Below, in pieces: positions 32,214-44,339 of a DNA stretch of 64,000 bases. A program made the translations under genes and the position numbers. This stretch comes from Neckera pumila (taxonomy: Eukaryota > Streptophyta > Bryopsida > Hypnales > Neckeraceae), in the NCBI GenBank assembly GCA_963969595.1, contig OZ018408.1, positions 15,745,823 through 15,809,822 on the forward strand, in the 5' to 3' direction. Below the pieces are notes generated by a model. That model did no database searches. It worked only from the letters and a program-made list of their open reading frames with translations, and was not told the DNA's origin. Within the stretch, counting starts at the first letter, position 1. Every line of letters starts with the position of its first letter.

Positions 32214-35156
32214 TTAAGAAAGAGTGGACACATTGCGGTTAGCAAGGCAGGCTTCTAGAAGTTGAGGCAGCACGATCCCAGCTTCGCCACAAAGCAGAAG
32301 GTCGCCCTGGGGTCTAACGCTTGGGTCAGGATCCACAATAATCACTCTTCCGTTCCTTCTTTGACAAAATTTCACAATCATGTTAGCTGGTAACACCTGT
32401 CACATAAAAAATTGTCAGGAGAAAATGAGTCGATTGTTATATGTGCTTGAACAGCAATAAGATACGCATACATGTGGACATTATCGCTGTGTGTAGTTCC
32501 TCCAAAAGGAACGGCCTGCATAAGAAAGATGAAGATGGAAATTGACACGACCTTGTCCAATTTCAGTTCATTTCTGATCTATTATAGCAAATCACAGGAA
32601 CAACATAAAGAGCAGTTCGTACCGTAAGAGATGTGCCAACAACCAGAACCACATCAGCAGTCATGGCCACAGCCATCGCTCCCTCAAGGATTGAATTCGT
32701 CAAAGCTTCCCCAAATAGAACCACATCCATCTTCATCACACCGTCGCAGATCTTGCACTTGGGCACTTTTGAATCCTGCATAACCATGGTGTCAATTGTG
32801 AGGAAGAGAGCAACACGCACATCCAAGTAGAATTCTCAAACAGGACACGCTAGTTCATTGCTGGCATGTACGAATTAGAAGAAACTCCAGAGTCATTTGG
32901 CACCCATGACCCTTAGTTCCCTGTTTCCAATATTGCACAACCCCTTGGGAACTTTGGTTCTGTCCCAAACTTTGCGAGTATTATGACACACCAATATACG
33001 TATTTCTTGGATACCGTATGAATAAAACATGAATCTTCAAGGTTTTATTCACAGGGTAAATGATCTCAACAGGCTTGACTCTTCAACAATTGTATTATTA
33101 TCTTATTCATTAGATTCTAAATATCTTCTTCTCACTAACACTCATTTCAGTGCTGGATTATTCATGGTAAATATCTTCTTTTCACTAACACTCATTTCAG
33201 TGCTGGATTATTCATGGCCGATTACGGAATTGGGAACCCCCACAGGAATTGGATCTCAACCACACCTAGACCAACCAGAATTGACACAAATTAAGAGTTC
33301 TAACAAGAACTCACAAATTATTTATGGCTAACACGCTTGCTAACCAAGTTCAGAAGGGAAGAAGATGCAAACTCACTTGGTCTTGGAGCTGTCCGATTGC
33401 TTCAAGAGAAGGTACTTGTTCACGACACATCATACATGTTGATGTGGCTGCATTTCCATGGAGCTCAAACACAAAAGCACTTCCTGCTAGCTGCAAGAAT
33501 GCTGAAGACACTGTTAGTTCATGTTAATGAAAGCTTTCAAATGGAGACTGAAGAAAACCGAAAAAACTTAACCCGAGTATCCAAATGGCTAAAGTGGCTC
33601 CTTTCATATGTGTCAGAGTTGAAATAAATCATTTGGGAACGTAACAAATGTACCTAAAAATGAAAAAAATCATACCCTACAATAAAAAGATGCATCGGAT
33701 GTTACTAGAATCACGTATTAGCTTCCGAAGTGGAATTTCAGATTCAGCTGGGGTTAATAACCATTGGCATAACTAAAGTAAGATGACATGAGATGTCTAA
33801 TCCCTTCAGACCTTATGAAGGTTGTCAATGTTTTGCGTGATGACACAGGATATAAGATCTTGCTTTTCCATTTCTGCAAGGGTGATATGTGCTGGATTTG
33901 GTTGCGCCTTAGCTATTGTTGATTGCATCTCTCGTGACATCTCCCAAAAGAGCTCTGGTCTGCATAACAGGACACAAGTTGTTCTTTTAGGGCACTAATG
34001 TAGGGCAACGGATTAATCTCTTGAAAATTTATTCATAGCTGTCACTGAAAGCTGCATCCAGAAGATGAAGTCAATTATCACACTATTGATATCATGCTTT
34101 ATATTCTTTGCAGACTGAAACCCTTTCTGGCTAAACAAAAAGGACCCGAAAATCGAAAGGGCTAAATGTACAGATGCTGGACCTCTGCACTAGTGTGATA
34201 CTGAACAATTGCAAAACGAAACTAAGGACAGGAAATTGATAATGAAAGATTTTCCAATACCAAGGAACGTAAAGGATCTGGAAAGACGAGAGAGCAGATG
34301 GCTAAAACTAGAGGACCCAAAAATCGGCAACATATTTTGACTGGAAAATATTAAAGTCGCAATAAACAGCTGGATCAAACTTGCTCCAGAGACCTCCAGG
34401 ACTGCGAAAATCTGGTATTCCTGAAAGGACGCATACAAAACGCATACTGAATATTATTGATTTTGGGCAAAATTCCAATAATACATAGGCACCATGCCAA
34501 TGATACTGGAGGTGCGTTCTTCATGCAAATTTCATTGTCTCCCATTCTTCATCTCAACACTTGGTGAATTGGGTTCCAACAAGTTCGTTGAAAAAGCCCA
34601 GTGGAGGACTTTGAAGAGGCCACATCCCAAGAATTTTTTTGCTGATATCAACAGCGACTCCTGGTACTATCATACAATAACTAAATTTCATATTGATACT
34701 ACAAAGACCCACATAAAAGAGAAGACGACCCCATGTTTGCTGCATAAAGACGTCCAACCCTGGGAAAGGCAAATGGAGATCACGATCGCCTGGCCTAGGA
34801 AGCAACCTTCTGAAAAAATTCTCGAATGAATGCATGCATGCATGCAACAGCCAATATTCACCACCCTCTCTAATTGCACTGCCCAGGAGGACAAATGAGC
34901 TTCTGTCACTACTGGATATATGAAAATTGACCAATTCGAGATGTGTACACAACATGACAGAATCTCACATGCGCAATTACAGAGTATATAGGGAGCCTGG
35001 AATGAAAAAGACTGTCATTAGGGATCCTATTGCTCAGTCAGGTCCTAGTCCATCAGACTAACCTGATTCTACCGAGATACCGGCTCCAGTGAAAGCCACC
35101 ACGTTGTTAGAGCTTGCAATCCAGGAAGCCGCTGTCCTCAGCTCCTCGGAGTCCAT
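32214..35156 (-). CDS. Sirtuin (NAD-dependent protein deacylase), bacterial-type class, six exons
   Basis: Exons 35156-35063, 34420-34342, 33959-33812, 33490-33377, 32775-32623 and 32396-32214 join in phase to 256 residues. Motifs in order: FTGAGISVESG (NAD loop), IPDFRSPGGLW, ELFWEM, VITQNIDNLHKLAGS (catalytic pocket), ELHGN with the catalytic His, zinc pairs CMMC and CKIC, DVVLFGEAL, VVGTSLTV and IIVDPDPS. The size and motifs fit the short bacterial or class U/III sirtuins better than plant SRT1 (class IV) or SRT2 (class II). The sequence supports a core-only enzyme, with no transit peptide seen before the Rossmann fold, so it is probably cytosolic or nuclear. The exon 2 donor (GTCAAA) is weak but is the only one giving the right phase. 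Function is inferred from family. Confidence 0.88.
33118..33217. repeat. 50-bp tandem duplication inside a sirtuin intron
   Basis: Bases 33118-33167 are repeated at 33168-33217 with a single C/T difference. On the + strand each unit looks like a splice acceptor (CACTAACACTCATTTCAG) followed by 16 nt and, in the first unit, a GTAAAT donor-like site. It lies in intron 4 of the reverse-strand sirtuin. Confidence 0.9.
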
Positions 35157-36083
35157 TCTTCTCGTCACAGGACCTTCGGCCCTCTTCTTCTACAATTCAC
35201 TCCAATGGGACCGAAAATCGCAATCCTCTCAGACAGGAACGATTCTTCGGAAAAACAAAGAGCCGAGGAACCAACCACAAGGGCTCACTCATAGTGGTGC
35301 TCAATTAAACAGACCTCAAGTTTCCAAAACGCCCCACGTTTCTTAAACTAACCTTAATCAAAAGACTGCAACCCTAAGTTTCCCTAAACCTGAATGCAAT
35401 TCGAGTGAACAAATAGGTCATGTCCATTGCCTACATGATGTATACGTAGTGCGTGCGTTACTAATCGTGAGAAAACCCTCTCCTTTCAATCATAGCAGCC
35501 AGTCCTCCCATCGTCGCCCATTGCGCTACGATCTCTCAGAAATTGCAATTGGGAATTCGCAATTGCTCACGGAAAACCCAATTGCTACGGAGGGGAGAGA
35601 AAGAAGTGGGTTTCGTCAACAGATTCTGTCCATTGAACTGATGATAATCGTATGCCAGCCCTCTTTAATGTCACATCTCTAATTGGACAATTTTCACATA
35701 TCCATTCAGATTGTTCAGACTGGGTGTATTCTGGATGAAGATAGGGTGTGCTTGACGAAGAGCTTTAACCCTTAAACGCCGGGCTAGTGGCCGTGGAAAT
35801 CACCCTTTTGCAAAACCGTGGGAACAATGGGCTTAAGAAAATGAAAAAGTATTCATTGGAAGTCAAACTACTGTAAAGGACCTTCCTTTTCACAACAAAA
35901 TTTGGAGGATGAATAGTTGGATTTCTGTCCTACACAGGAGATTCTCTTGTCATTCATCGGACGCAAAACGTCCACCTCGACGTTCAAGGGTTAAAGGCGG
36001 GGCTCTGGAGCGGAACTGTGCTTCTCACTATCCACAATCCTCGTAAGAATACACCTATTTTTATTTTTCCCATTGACGCAACT
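35157..36083. promoter_or_regulatory. Divergent promoter region between sirtuin and DUF3148 genes
   Basis: The 927 bp between the two outward-pointing start codons must hold both promoters and 5' UTRs. A 230-bp TTAA element occupies 35765-35994. No clear TATA box or known cis motif could be assigned by eye. Confidence 0.45.
35765..35994. mobile_element. Short TTAA-bounded element (230 bp) in the divergent promoter
   Basis: The left end is TTAACCCTTAAACGCCG and the right end CGACGTTCAAGGGTTAA, an inverted pair with three mismatches. TTAA flanks both sides (35765-35768 and 35991-35994). There is no ORF. It ends 89 bp before the start codon of the DUF3148 gene, so it probably forms part of that gene's promoter or 5' UTR. 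Confidence 0.6.
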
Positions 36084-37129
36084 ATGGAGCTTCAAGCTGC
36101 CTCTGGATTGCATCAAGGATTCTGTGAGTTTTCAAGTCTCATTAGGACCCACAAGTTGAGAAGAAGCTCCAGCTGCCTCTTGGCACCCAAAGTGAGGAAA
36201 AGTTCCAGCTTGCAGGGCAGAATTGGCTCTGCCGCGGTGGTAGTGAGCTGCAGAAGCAGCAGCGGCAGCAGCGGTGGAGAAGCAAGTGGAAAAGAAACGG
36301 AAGTGAAGAAGGTGGTGAGTTTGAAAATTGGGAGCCCGGTGGTGATTACGCAGGCGCCTCCGCTGTTGAAGACCGCGGAACCCATGCCCATGATGCGACC
36401 CAACAACGGGTTCATCAATGTGGGGGACGCTGGAAGGTGCGTGCTATCTCCCCCCTAAGTTTGGTTGCAATGGGGATATGGCGAACTCTGTGATCAAGAA
36501 TGCAACGAGAATGAGAATTACGCCTTGGCTATGGCCACTGTATTTAGCTATCTGGGCAGAAATGCCCTGTTCTGAGGGCGTGCTTGAAGAACTCTGCTTG
36601 TTACATCAAAATTTGGAAATTATCTGGGGAAGCCTCAGCATCTTTGGAGAGCTGCTAAGTTTTGTACATTTGGATTTTTAAGGTTGCAATTAGTTTGGTG
36701 TTATATATCTCACTTTGTTCCTTCGCAACTTCAGAAGCTAAATGAACGTTTGACCTTTGTATCTTTTATTGCGTACCTCTAATGTTGGAATTTATAACAA
36801 ATCGAGTTCTTAGGGGGCCACATATGGAGGTCGTCTATAGTTTCAGATGTTCTTAAGCAATATCTGCAGCTCCCTTCTTTTGGAATGAAACTACTAGGAT
36901 TTGATTTGGAGCAGGTGATCAAATGAGTTGAAGAACTGACTCCAGTACACGTTGATTTCCTAAAACCCTAAAATGAACGGAGGTTTTCGAATGGTTCCTT
37001 GAGACTGATAGTGATTGCATCTTGTGTTGCAGAATAATGGACAGAAGACCCAAGGATACTTGGGCTGTGCGTTTTGCTGTAGGAGCATATCTTATTGACC
37101 GCAAGTACTTCGAACCACTGGAGTTGTGA
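36084..37129 (+). CDS. DUF3148-family plastid protein, two exons
   Basis: Exons 36084-36436 and 37033-37129 join in phase (GGA AG + A ATA) to 149 residues. The first 85 or so residues are Ser/Arg/Lys-rich with few acids, typical of a plastid transit peptide. The mature part reads KIGSPVVITQAPPLLKTAEP, MPMMRPNNGFINVGDAGR, then DRRPKDTWAVRFAVGAYLID and KYFEPLEL. The motifs LLKTAxPMPMxRP, VGxxGR and WAVRFxxGxYLxDxxYxxPL are those of the small cyanobacterial/plastid DUF3148 family, whose role I do not know. I prefer the ATG at 36084 because it starts a clean transit peptide; an in-frame ATG at 36018 would add 22 residues. The intron is 596 bp with GT-AG ends. Confidence 0.82.
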
Positions 37130-38714
37130 GCACGTAAGTTAGCACTCTGCACTGACTAGCCCTCCAATGATATTTGTGAGGATGTTTTGCGAGTGTTTGC
37201 GCTTCAAAACATGAACTCTCTGCTGTGCGAGAAGTCAACAGGCATCAGTTAGTCCTGTTCAATCGTGAATGAACATACTCGATGTGTTACTGAAAGCATT
37301 TCTTTGCAGCACTCTGCATCACAAAGCTCCCTGCAACCACTGATGAGTTGAGACTTCTGCACTGGGCCTGGTCACCACATTAAACATCTTTATTTTGGCA
37401 CTTTTCAACAGTTCCAGTGATGATACTGGCGAGCGCGGCCATCTGAACAACGGCCATCGGAGCAGCTTTCATCACTCGCAAGTGGCGTCTTCTGGTGTCG
37501 AAATGGTTAATCAGATGTGCAATTTATTTTACCCTGGAATCGAACTGCTGTGTCACCGAGGAATCCATTCACGTCGAATTAGCGATTGCTTCTACGAACT
37601 TCCCATGTGAGAGTGCTGATTATTTCCCGGTGCAGAATGTTGTGTGTGGAATCCTCCTTTGCTTTAGAAGAGCTGATTCTCTACCATAATGTAGTGACTG
37701 AAAAGGTCTTGGAGATGACTCTGCTGTAGCACAATGATGTCCAGATTCCAAGAATTCTTTTGAGTTCATTGTCCTTTTTTTTTTTTAAAGTTTGTGCCAT
37801 CCACACTCGGGAGGTTGCTAAGCAGAATATGTTAGAACCAAGTTCACAATCTTGACATTGTTGTCAAAAGTAGAGGATAGTATGTGCGTCACTTTACGCA
37901 CTTCATATTTGCAGGAGTGTAATTTGGGGGAGATGTGTAGGGAGATCTCTGGGTACAGGAGTTAAATCTGGTGACATCCGTTTTTATTAAGTGACATTTG
38001 ACCAACTCATTTCTATTCAAAGATGAAAGCCTGACTTGGCAAAACATCTATGGCCATCCAAATGTATGCATAGATGAATTGGTGCTGCTGACAGGGGTCA
38101 GTATAGGAGAGACAGGGATCAAGTCCGTCTACAGTTGAAATATCTTCTTTATTTGATGACGTTTACTTCCAGGGGACCCAGACAATGCATGAGGAGAGGT
38201 GCATGCATTATACGCTTTGCACATAGCCCTTTTCATGGAGATGGTATTCAAACTAAGAGTCAAGTCGTCAAGACACAAGTGCAGGACAAGTTGAATATCA
38301 CAGCAAAGATTTGGATGGACAGGATTCTGGAGGTATTTAGACATCATGCACTCCTCGGGCCTTGCGTGTTTGACTGTTTCATAAAGATACAATCATACTT
38401 CCGTACACTACTTGTGAAACAATATGTCCTCTAGCTCTTCATTTGCGCATTACAAAGGCGGTCTGCTCCAGTCCAGATCTTTGCAAACTTGCTACGTCAT
38501 GCAGAACTTATGCCACCTGAATCTGCCACTTGTATCCTAGAGCAATATCGGAGCATGGGCCGGGATATGACAAGAAATAGTATCCAAATAAGGAGGTCAT
38601 CACTTGGGGTGCTACGATGAGTACGCGGCCGATTCCATTTTTTAGTGATTGCTTGTGATCAGTTATTCCTAATTTGCAGGATTACTTTGTAACATCTGCA
38701 CAGAAAGTCTCTCA
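37130..38714. other. Gene-free stretch
   Basis: Short open frames at 37395-37610 and 38135-38434 lack motifs and splice structure. I see no supported gene. Confidence 0.35.
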
Positions 38715-39453
38715 TTAACCCTGTAAGGATGCCGAGGAGGCGGTACTTGCGTTCTTGGGATGGTCAACCAAGCTTACTGTAGTGCATATTGAAGAATGGA
38801 TGATTTTTTTTTTTTTTTTTTTTCATGCAAATTTATTGATGCTACATCCACATCATTGAGTTAAGTTCAAGACATTGTAGTTATTTTTTTTTTATTTTAT
38901 ATGGAGTAGCTTATCAAAAAAATGGTACACTATCCAATTGTATTTTTTTCAAGAGTTGGAGCTTTTTTCTTTGAAAACTTGATTTTGACATTCAAAACGA
39001 TTTCTTTTGCTTTTAAACAAAACTAACAGAATGAAGTTTCTAAAGTTTAGTTTCTTCTTTGCTTGGAAATTTGAGAAAAAATCTTTAAAAAAGCATTGTA
39101 ATGAAGTTTACAATTGAGGATGTATAACCATGTTTCTAAACATGAAGTGGTATGGAAATTTTTTATACCACAATGTTCTAGACTACAATGTACTTCTATT
39201 CTAAGATTTTTTGTTTTTTTGACCATGATTTGTATTTAAGTATGAATTTTCTTCATTTCTTCTTCAAACTTTTATGGTAGTTTGAAATTTTCACAATAAA
39301 ATTTTCAAATTTTATGACAAATATTAGACATGTAATTTCATCCCTGAAAAATAAAACCAAAAAAATTCCCCAATAAATAGAAGATAGTTTTATTTTTCAG
39401 GGGAACCTTCAAGTTTGATTGTACAGTTGTAGATTCCATCCTTTAGAGGTTAA
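38715..39453. mobile_element. TTAA-bounded element (739 bp) with internal poly-T
   Basis: The left end TTAACCCTGTAAGGATG and the right end CATCCTTTAGAGGTTAA form an inverted pair with a few mismatches, flanked by TTAA (38715-38718, 39450-39453). A run of about 20 T's followed by CATGCAAATTTATTGATGC at 38803-38841 looks like the tail of a reverse-strand LINE inserted inside it. The remainder is AT-rich and noncoding. Confidence 0.5.
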
Positions 39454-41323
39454 GGTAAAAACACCCAAAAGTATTCTTGTATCCATTCTTGACAAGTAGA
39501 CTTGTATTGAAAGTGTCCTCAAAAGTGCAATTAAATCGTTCACATATTTAATTATAATCAGTGGACTGCTCATTCTTCAAGTTTTGGTTTTATGACTAAG
39601 CTATTTGATGGTTTTAGTGGTGTGGGAACTTTCCATTTTGAAAATTCATAGTAATTACATGATTTATCCAAAATTTCTAATCTTTTTTTTAAATTCATGA
39701 CTTCAATTGCTAATACTACAAAATGTTTTTCCTTGTAAGAAAAAGTGCCTCCAACTATATTGAACTGCTAATGTAGATGGTTTTGGGTGTTTTCACCTTA
39801 GAGAACCTCAGAAGACCCACAACAATTTGTACATTGCAGCTACTAAGGTAGAGGCACTAGTAGCTAATCATTTAAGCAATTTTAGAGCAGATCGTGAGTA
39901 GTATGAGGTGTTGGGAAATTTTCCCATGTAGGAAGATAGGAAATATGGGGATAGTAAAATTTTCAAAATTTCATTCCCAAAATTTAAATTACTGTGAATT
40001 TTAGGAGCCAGAAAATACTCTTGACCTATAGCCAATGTCTAAAGTCTTCCAAATCTGATCATTCAAGAATTACTTTTCCACTCATTGTTTCCTACTTTCT
40101 CACTCACTACTTCGGAACATGTGTCATAATCTTATTAGTCCCAACTTTAAAAAGGACAAACAAAAAAAATTCCAAGTTTGAGTTTCAGCCTAAGGTTAGA
40201 AATAGTGCACTCTACAGGTTGGGTATTGGGCGTGGTTGGCAATTAGTGCCTCTATATGAGGCAACCTATTCCTGATCACACATACACATACACACACACA
40301 CTCTCGTTATGTAAACTATTCTCTTTCCGTGAATTTTGGTGAAGGAGGAGATTAATTAAACTGTGGTTCTTGAGGCATTTGTGGTGCATTATGATTGGCT
40401 ACAAGTCTTTCAATATTGCAATCAACCCTTGCTGGATTTTATTTTCAACCTATGGTCAGAAATAGCAAGTCCTATATCACTAATATGGAAAAAATAGAAT
40501 CTTTCACTAAAAAATTCATATTAATTCTATTTTGAGTATAAAAAAATCTGAAAAATTATAGAATCCTTCCAAACTCTATTTTTGCACATGGAAAAATTCC
40601 CCACTAAAGAAACCTGTTGTACAGGTATATGTAATTGCTTAAGTGATCATAACCGGTTGTTGACTTTTCAATGCTAACGTAGCACCGTCCCATTGGCAAC
40701 CCATCACTATTGCCATTACAAGTTGCAACTCATAACCTCCTTTCTTTTTAACTTGCTTCCTACACCCTTGGATTGTGAAGATCAAAGATTGCAATTGAAA
40801 ATTGTACAACCGATTATGTATGATAACCTATTCGCCGCTAGCACGGCTCATCAGTTATCTAATACTCCGTACATAAATGGGTTGCCTCCCTTACCTAGTG
40901 TCAACCGACCTCGGGAGACAAGACAGTTGCAGTGTCCAAGCTTTTGTGGGTCCTTGAGGTGCTTTCCAAAGAACGAATCCCCACACAGATGCCACACGGG
41001 TGCCACAAAGTTAATTTTCAAACTAGAGAAAACCAATAAAAAAAACACTAGAAATCTCCAGGCACAGCATCGATCTTAGCGTCCCACTTGCAATTGCAAG
41101 CGGCAGAATGCCTCGAGAGAATCACCACCTTTTCATCTGCAGATTTGTAGCTCAAGATAGTCTGATGAGTCCCGAGATGTGAAATATCGAGCTTCTAAGC
41201 TCTTTGCCTGATGAGTTCTTAGCCCAATTGCAACACGTCGTCTTCTCCCTTTGCGCCAGGTTTCCGATGGAGGTCCAGGATTCTTGAGCAGTAGCGCAAG
41301 TGCGAAGGTTTTGACTTCAGAAC
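39454..41323. other. AT-rich gene-free stretch with a CA microsatellite
   Basis: Contains a (CA)n-type run at about 40276-40302. The final 300 bp are less AT-rich and probably hold the promoter and 5' UTR of the gene starting at 41324. The ORF at 40693-41079 has no motif. Confidence 0.35.
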
Positions 41324-42494
41324 ATGGCGTTAGATTGGGAGAGACGATCAGGGAAGTCGACCTTGGATGGCATCGGCCGCTCTCTTGCACGAAAGGGTCT
41401 GGACATCCTGGACATCACGGGCGTGACAGCAGCGTACAAGCACAACTCACGGCGTGTCGTTGACGGCGTCGTTCGGAACCTTGTTGAGGAGACTCTGGGG
41501 TCTGACAAGTATAAGAAGATTTGCAAGAAACGCACAGTTCTGGAAAACATACACTACTGTCAATCAGGTCCTGTGCTCTTGGCCAATACTTCATCACCGT
41601 CTACCCTTGTCTGTGAAGTCTGCTTAGGGTTTCGTAATGAAGGAAAAGAATTGCTAAATGCCTAGTTGTAATTGAGTGGGCTTATTTGCGTGAATTTCGC
41701 ACTTGTGTAACAGTGGGTTATGCTGCGCTGCATGCCAAATTTCTTTCTATGAATTTCTTGACTTAGAGTTAGCAACTAAGACTCACTGCAATCACCCACA
41801 ATTCGAGCCACCAACCACAATTGCCCTAGTAGTTCACCCTACGCGTTTATGAAATTGCGGGTAGCTTCACACCTTTGAGCATCACGAGATAGGCTTTTTC
41901 CTTTTCTGATTGATCGAATTCTCAGCTGAATTTTCGTTTTGGGGGAGATCAGGGTTGTCATTTGTGGATGGGTTGCACAATCCACACAAGGTGGTACCAG
42001 TGCCAGGAGTGAGCACATTGGGTGATGCCGTCGCAGCACCATCGTTTCTAAACCACGACTTCCTTGTGGTGGAAGTGAGCTATGGCAGCAAACAGCTTTT
42101 CATCAGGGCAGAGAAGAGCGGTCACCCTCCGGCAAAGACCGGGATCTTCCTCACCGTGGATTCCAACTTCGAGGAAACTCAAGAAAGCGCGTGTCTCTTC
42201 ACCATCCCGTGCTGTGGGAAGGAGCTAGGCTTAGCTGAGCTTCTGGACATTTTGGCCGACCACAACCCGGACTACTCCCTCCGAGACCAGAATTGCTGGC
42301 AGTACACGCGCAGGACCGCAAGACGGCTGCTTCATCGGTGCAAGCAGCTGCAGGGGTTAAGTGACGAGGAGCTTCGCAGACTGCAGGTCGAGGAGGAGAC
42401 CATGGAGAGCAGGATTGCAACCGGCCAGCTGAAACGCGTTGTGCGCAATGGGAAACAGGGGATGAAGAACATATGGTCCAAAGCTTTTGGCTGA
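41324..42494 (+). CDS. Uncharacterised protein with QNCWQYT motif, two exons
   Basis: Exons 41324-41567 and 41953-42494 join in phase 1 (CAATCA G + GG TTG) to 261 residues starting MALDWERRSGKSTLDGIGRS. The second exon reads DFLVVEVSYGSKQLFIRAEK, a Cys pair in FTIPCCGKELGL, then LLDILADHNPDYSLRDQNCW followed by QYTRRTARRLLHRC, and a charged helical C-terminus (LSDEELRRLQVEEETMESR). A His followed later by Asn-Cys in an N/Q-N-C-x-x-Y context recalls papain-like PPPDE or LRAT folds, but I cannot assign it. GC content is higher than in the surroundings, as expected for a real gene. No signal peptide or membrane segment. Function unknown. Confidence 0.7.
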
Positions 42495-42974
42495 ATTTGG
42501 GATTCATCAGATAAAGAGCTAAGGTAGAGACTGCATTAACCATACAGTACGTTAGAGGCTCCATGGACTATACAGGTGAGCTCTGATTTGTGCTCAGTGT
42601 GAGAATACTCAATCTATTGACCTTTCGCTTTTTGAAATTGATTTTAGCTTAATACAAAGTAAGTAATCAAAATTTTAGATGGTGCAAGTTTCTAGATTGG
42701 CGTAGGGAAAGGTTCAAAGTTCACCTCTATGGTGATTGGAACCTCTCCCTTACCGTATTGTGGATGGAGCCTTTACATTAGCAATGACCGGGGGACACGG
42801 AAACTGAGAAATCATGGCACTTAGATTTGAAAGTCCAAAACAAAATTACAGATTTTACACAACAGTTCGGATGGATCGCTAAAAAACCCTGGTTGATCAT
42901 TGACCATCTAAGACATTGAGGCCCTTCCAGCCCTGACAATTTTGCTTGACGGCTCCAAGGATAGGGCGGTTCGA
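42495..42974. other. Short convergent intergenic region
   Basis: Contains the 3' UTRs of the two converging genes. Nothing else recognised. Confidence 0.4.
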
Positions 42975-44339
42975 CTATTTTCTGTTGCTGCTTTGGGGAC
43001 AGACATTCCACTGAAGCTCACACAGAACATGAGAGGAAGTCTTGTCCTCCGGCAAGACTGGAAGATCTCGCCACTTGCCAGTGGACAAGTCAAGAAGCCA
43101 GTGTCGTTGTTGTTGATGGGAATGCGCATCTAGAATCAAAAAGTTCTTGCATGCTTGAAGCTCCACTTTGCATGCTCCCAGTGGGAATTTCGCAAGAGGG
43201 TGACACCGGTAGGACTTGATTTATTTTTCCCCGCCATTGTGATACTCGGAGATCTTATTCTCTGAAGCTCGCGCATTCTGCAACAGAAGAAAGCATTTGT
43301 CTTCTGTACATGCAACTGATTTTACACATATACCGTTGAGGTTGATACATTCGCTTGGCTGACTCTTGAATATTCCTGCAGCAGAGTCGTAGGAACAAAA
43401 TCCAGCTAAAAGACTGTCTGGGTGTAGGTTCGCTCCTAGAATTCTGTCGGATAACCGTGTCCATGTAATCGGTCCCACACAACAATGTGAAGACCACAGG
43501 ATTGGAGTCGATGATTTCTCCGCCGTGTCCCATTTCCAGGCTACAGAATCAAACACATGTGCACGGATTTTGTCTCCGCGAATGCTCATCACTGTGGTGA
43601 CAAACAGAACCCTAAAACTATTTGTTTGGCGGTCCACGTACAGCTTCGCTGCACACTGAGAAATGTCTGAAACAGGTAACGGAGAGAGTAGAACCTCACC
43701 TCCCGTTACCGGATTCCATACTGACATGTACGCTCATGGTGGACTTTGAATCACTAACCACATCTCGTAAAGAAAACACACCAAACCACCATCACATGCA
43801 CAAATCATGACCTTACTGTGATGACGAGGGGCCCTGTATTCAAAGGCTTGCCACTGGGTTGTTCTTAAGTCAAAAGTGTTCACCGAGAATTTACCATCCT
43901 TGTCCCCGGGGCAGATGACTGCAAACCTGCTGGAACACTCCTCCGCTGCGCACACTCGCCGAAACTCGGAGACGGGAGTCTCCAAGCTCTGCCTCCAATC
44001 CTTGGAAAGAACGCGTAGGCGCTGGATTTCAGGGACGGGAAGGTGGGCAAACACAAGATGCACCAGCTGCGGAGGCAAAGCATTCCAAACATTCGCGTTG
44101 ATCAAGTCCTCATTCCGAGAATGTCCTGGTGGCAAAATCAGTGCATTCGCTGCCACTCGCAGCGATTCCCTACGACCCAATGTTTGGAGAGCCCCTTGGG
44201 AAACAAGAATGCTCTGGGCCGCCAAGTTGAGCGTGGTTCTCAAGCCTGGGGCTTCCGCAATCCCTAATAAAAGATCTTCCAGTTGATCTCGCAAGACTCG
44301 TGCTACATAACGGAGGACATTCGACACGCCTTCTGCCAT
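42975..44339 (-). pseudogene. F-box protein gene with two in-frame stop codons
   Basis: One reading frame runs from ATG 44339-44337 to the stop at 42975 (455 codons) and is interrupted only by TGA at 43736-43734 and TAA at 43223-43221. The F-box is at about residues 85-125 (NALPPQLVHLVFAHLPVPEI, then RVLSKDWRQSLETP). It is followed by a kelch/FBA-like C-terminal region: GGLVCFLYEMW, then VWNPVTGGEVLLSPLP, KWDTAEKS, and after the second stop PLAKFPLGACKVELQ and WLLDLSTGKWRDLPVLP. F-box proteins are substrate adaptors of SCF ubiquitin ligases. There are no indels, so this is either a young pseudogene, an allele with two nonsense changes, or a truncated F-box protein of about 201 residues. No GT-AG introns of plausible length remove the stops. 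Confidence 0.75.

Noticed and set aside
32447..32520. An exon-like segment in the last sirtuin intron reading AVPFGGTTHSDNVHM after a good acceptor.
   Set aside because: Including it breaks the phase and the conserved GTSLTV-x-PA motif; joining exon 32775-32623 directly to 32396-32214 restores both.
40693..41079. A 128-codon open frame upstream of the 41324 gene.
   Set aside because: Compositionally odd, no motif, and probably promoter or UTR sequence.
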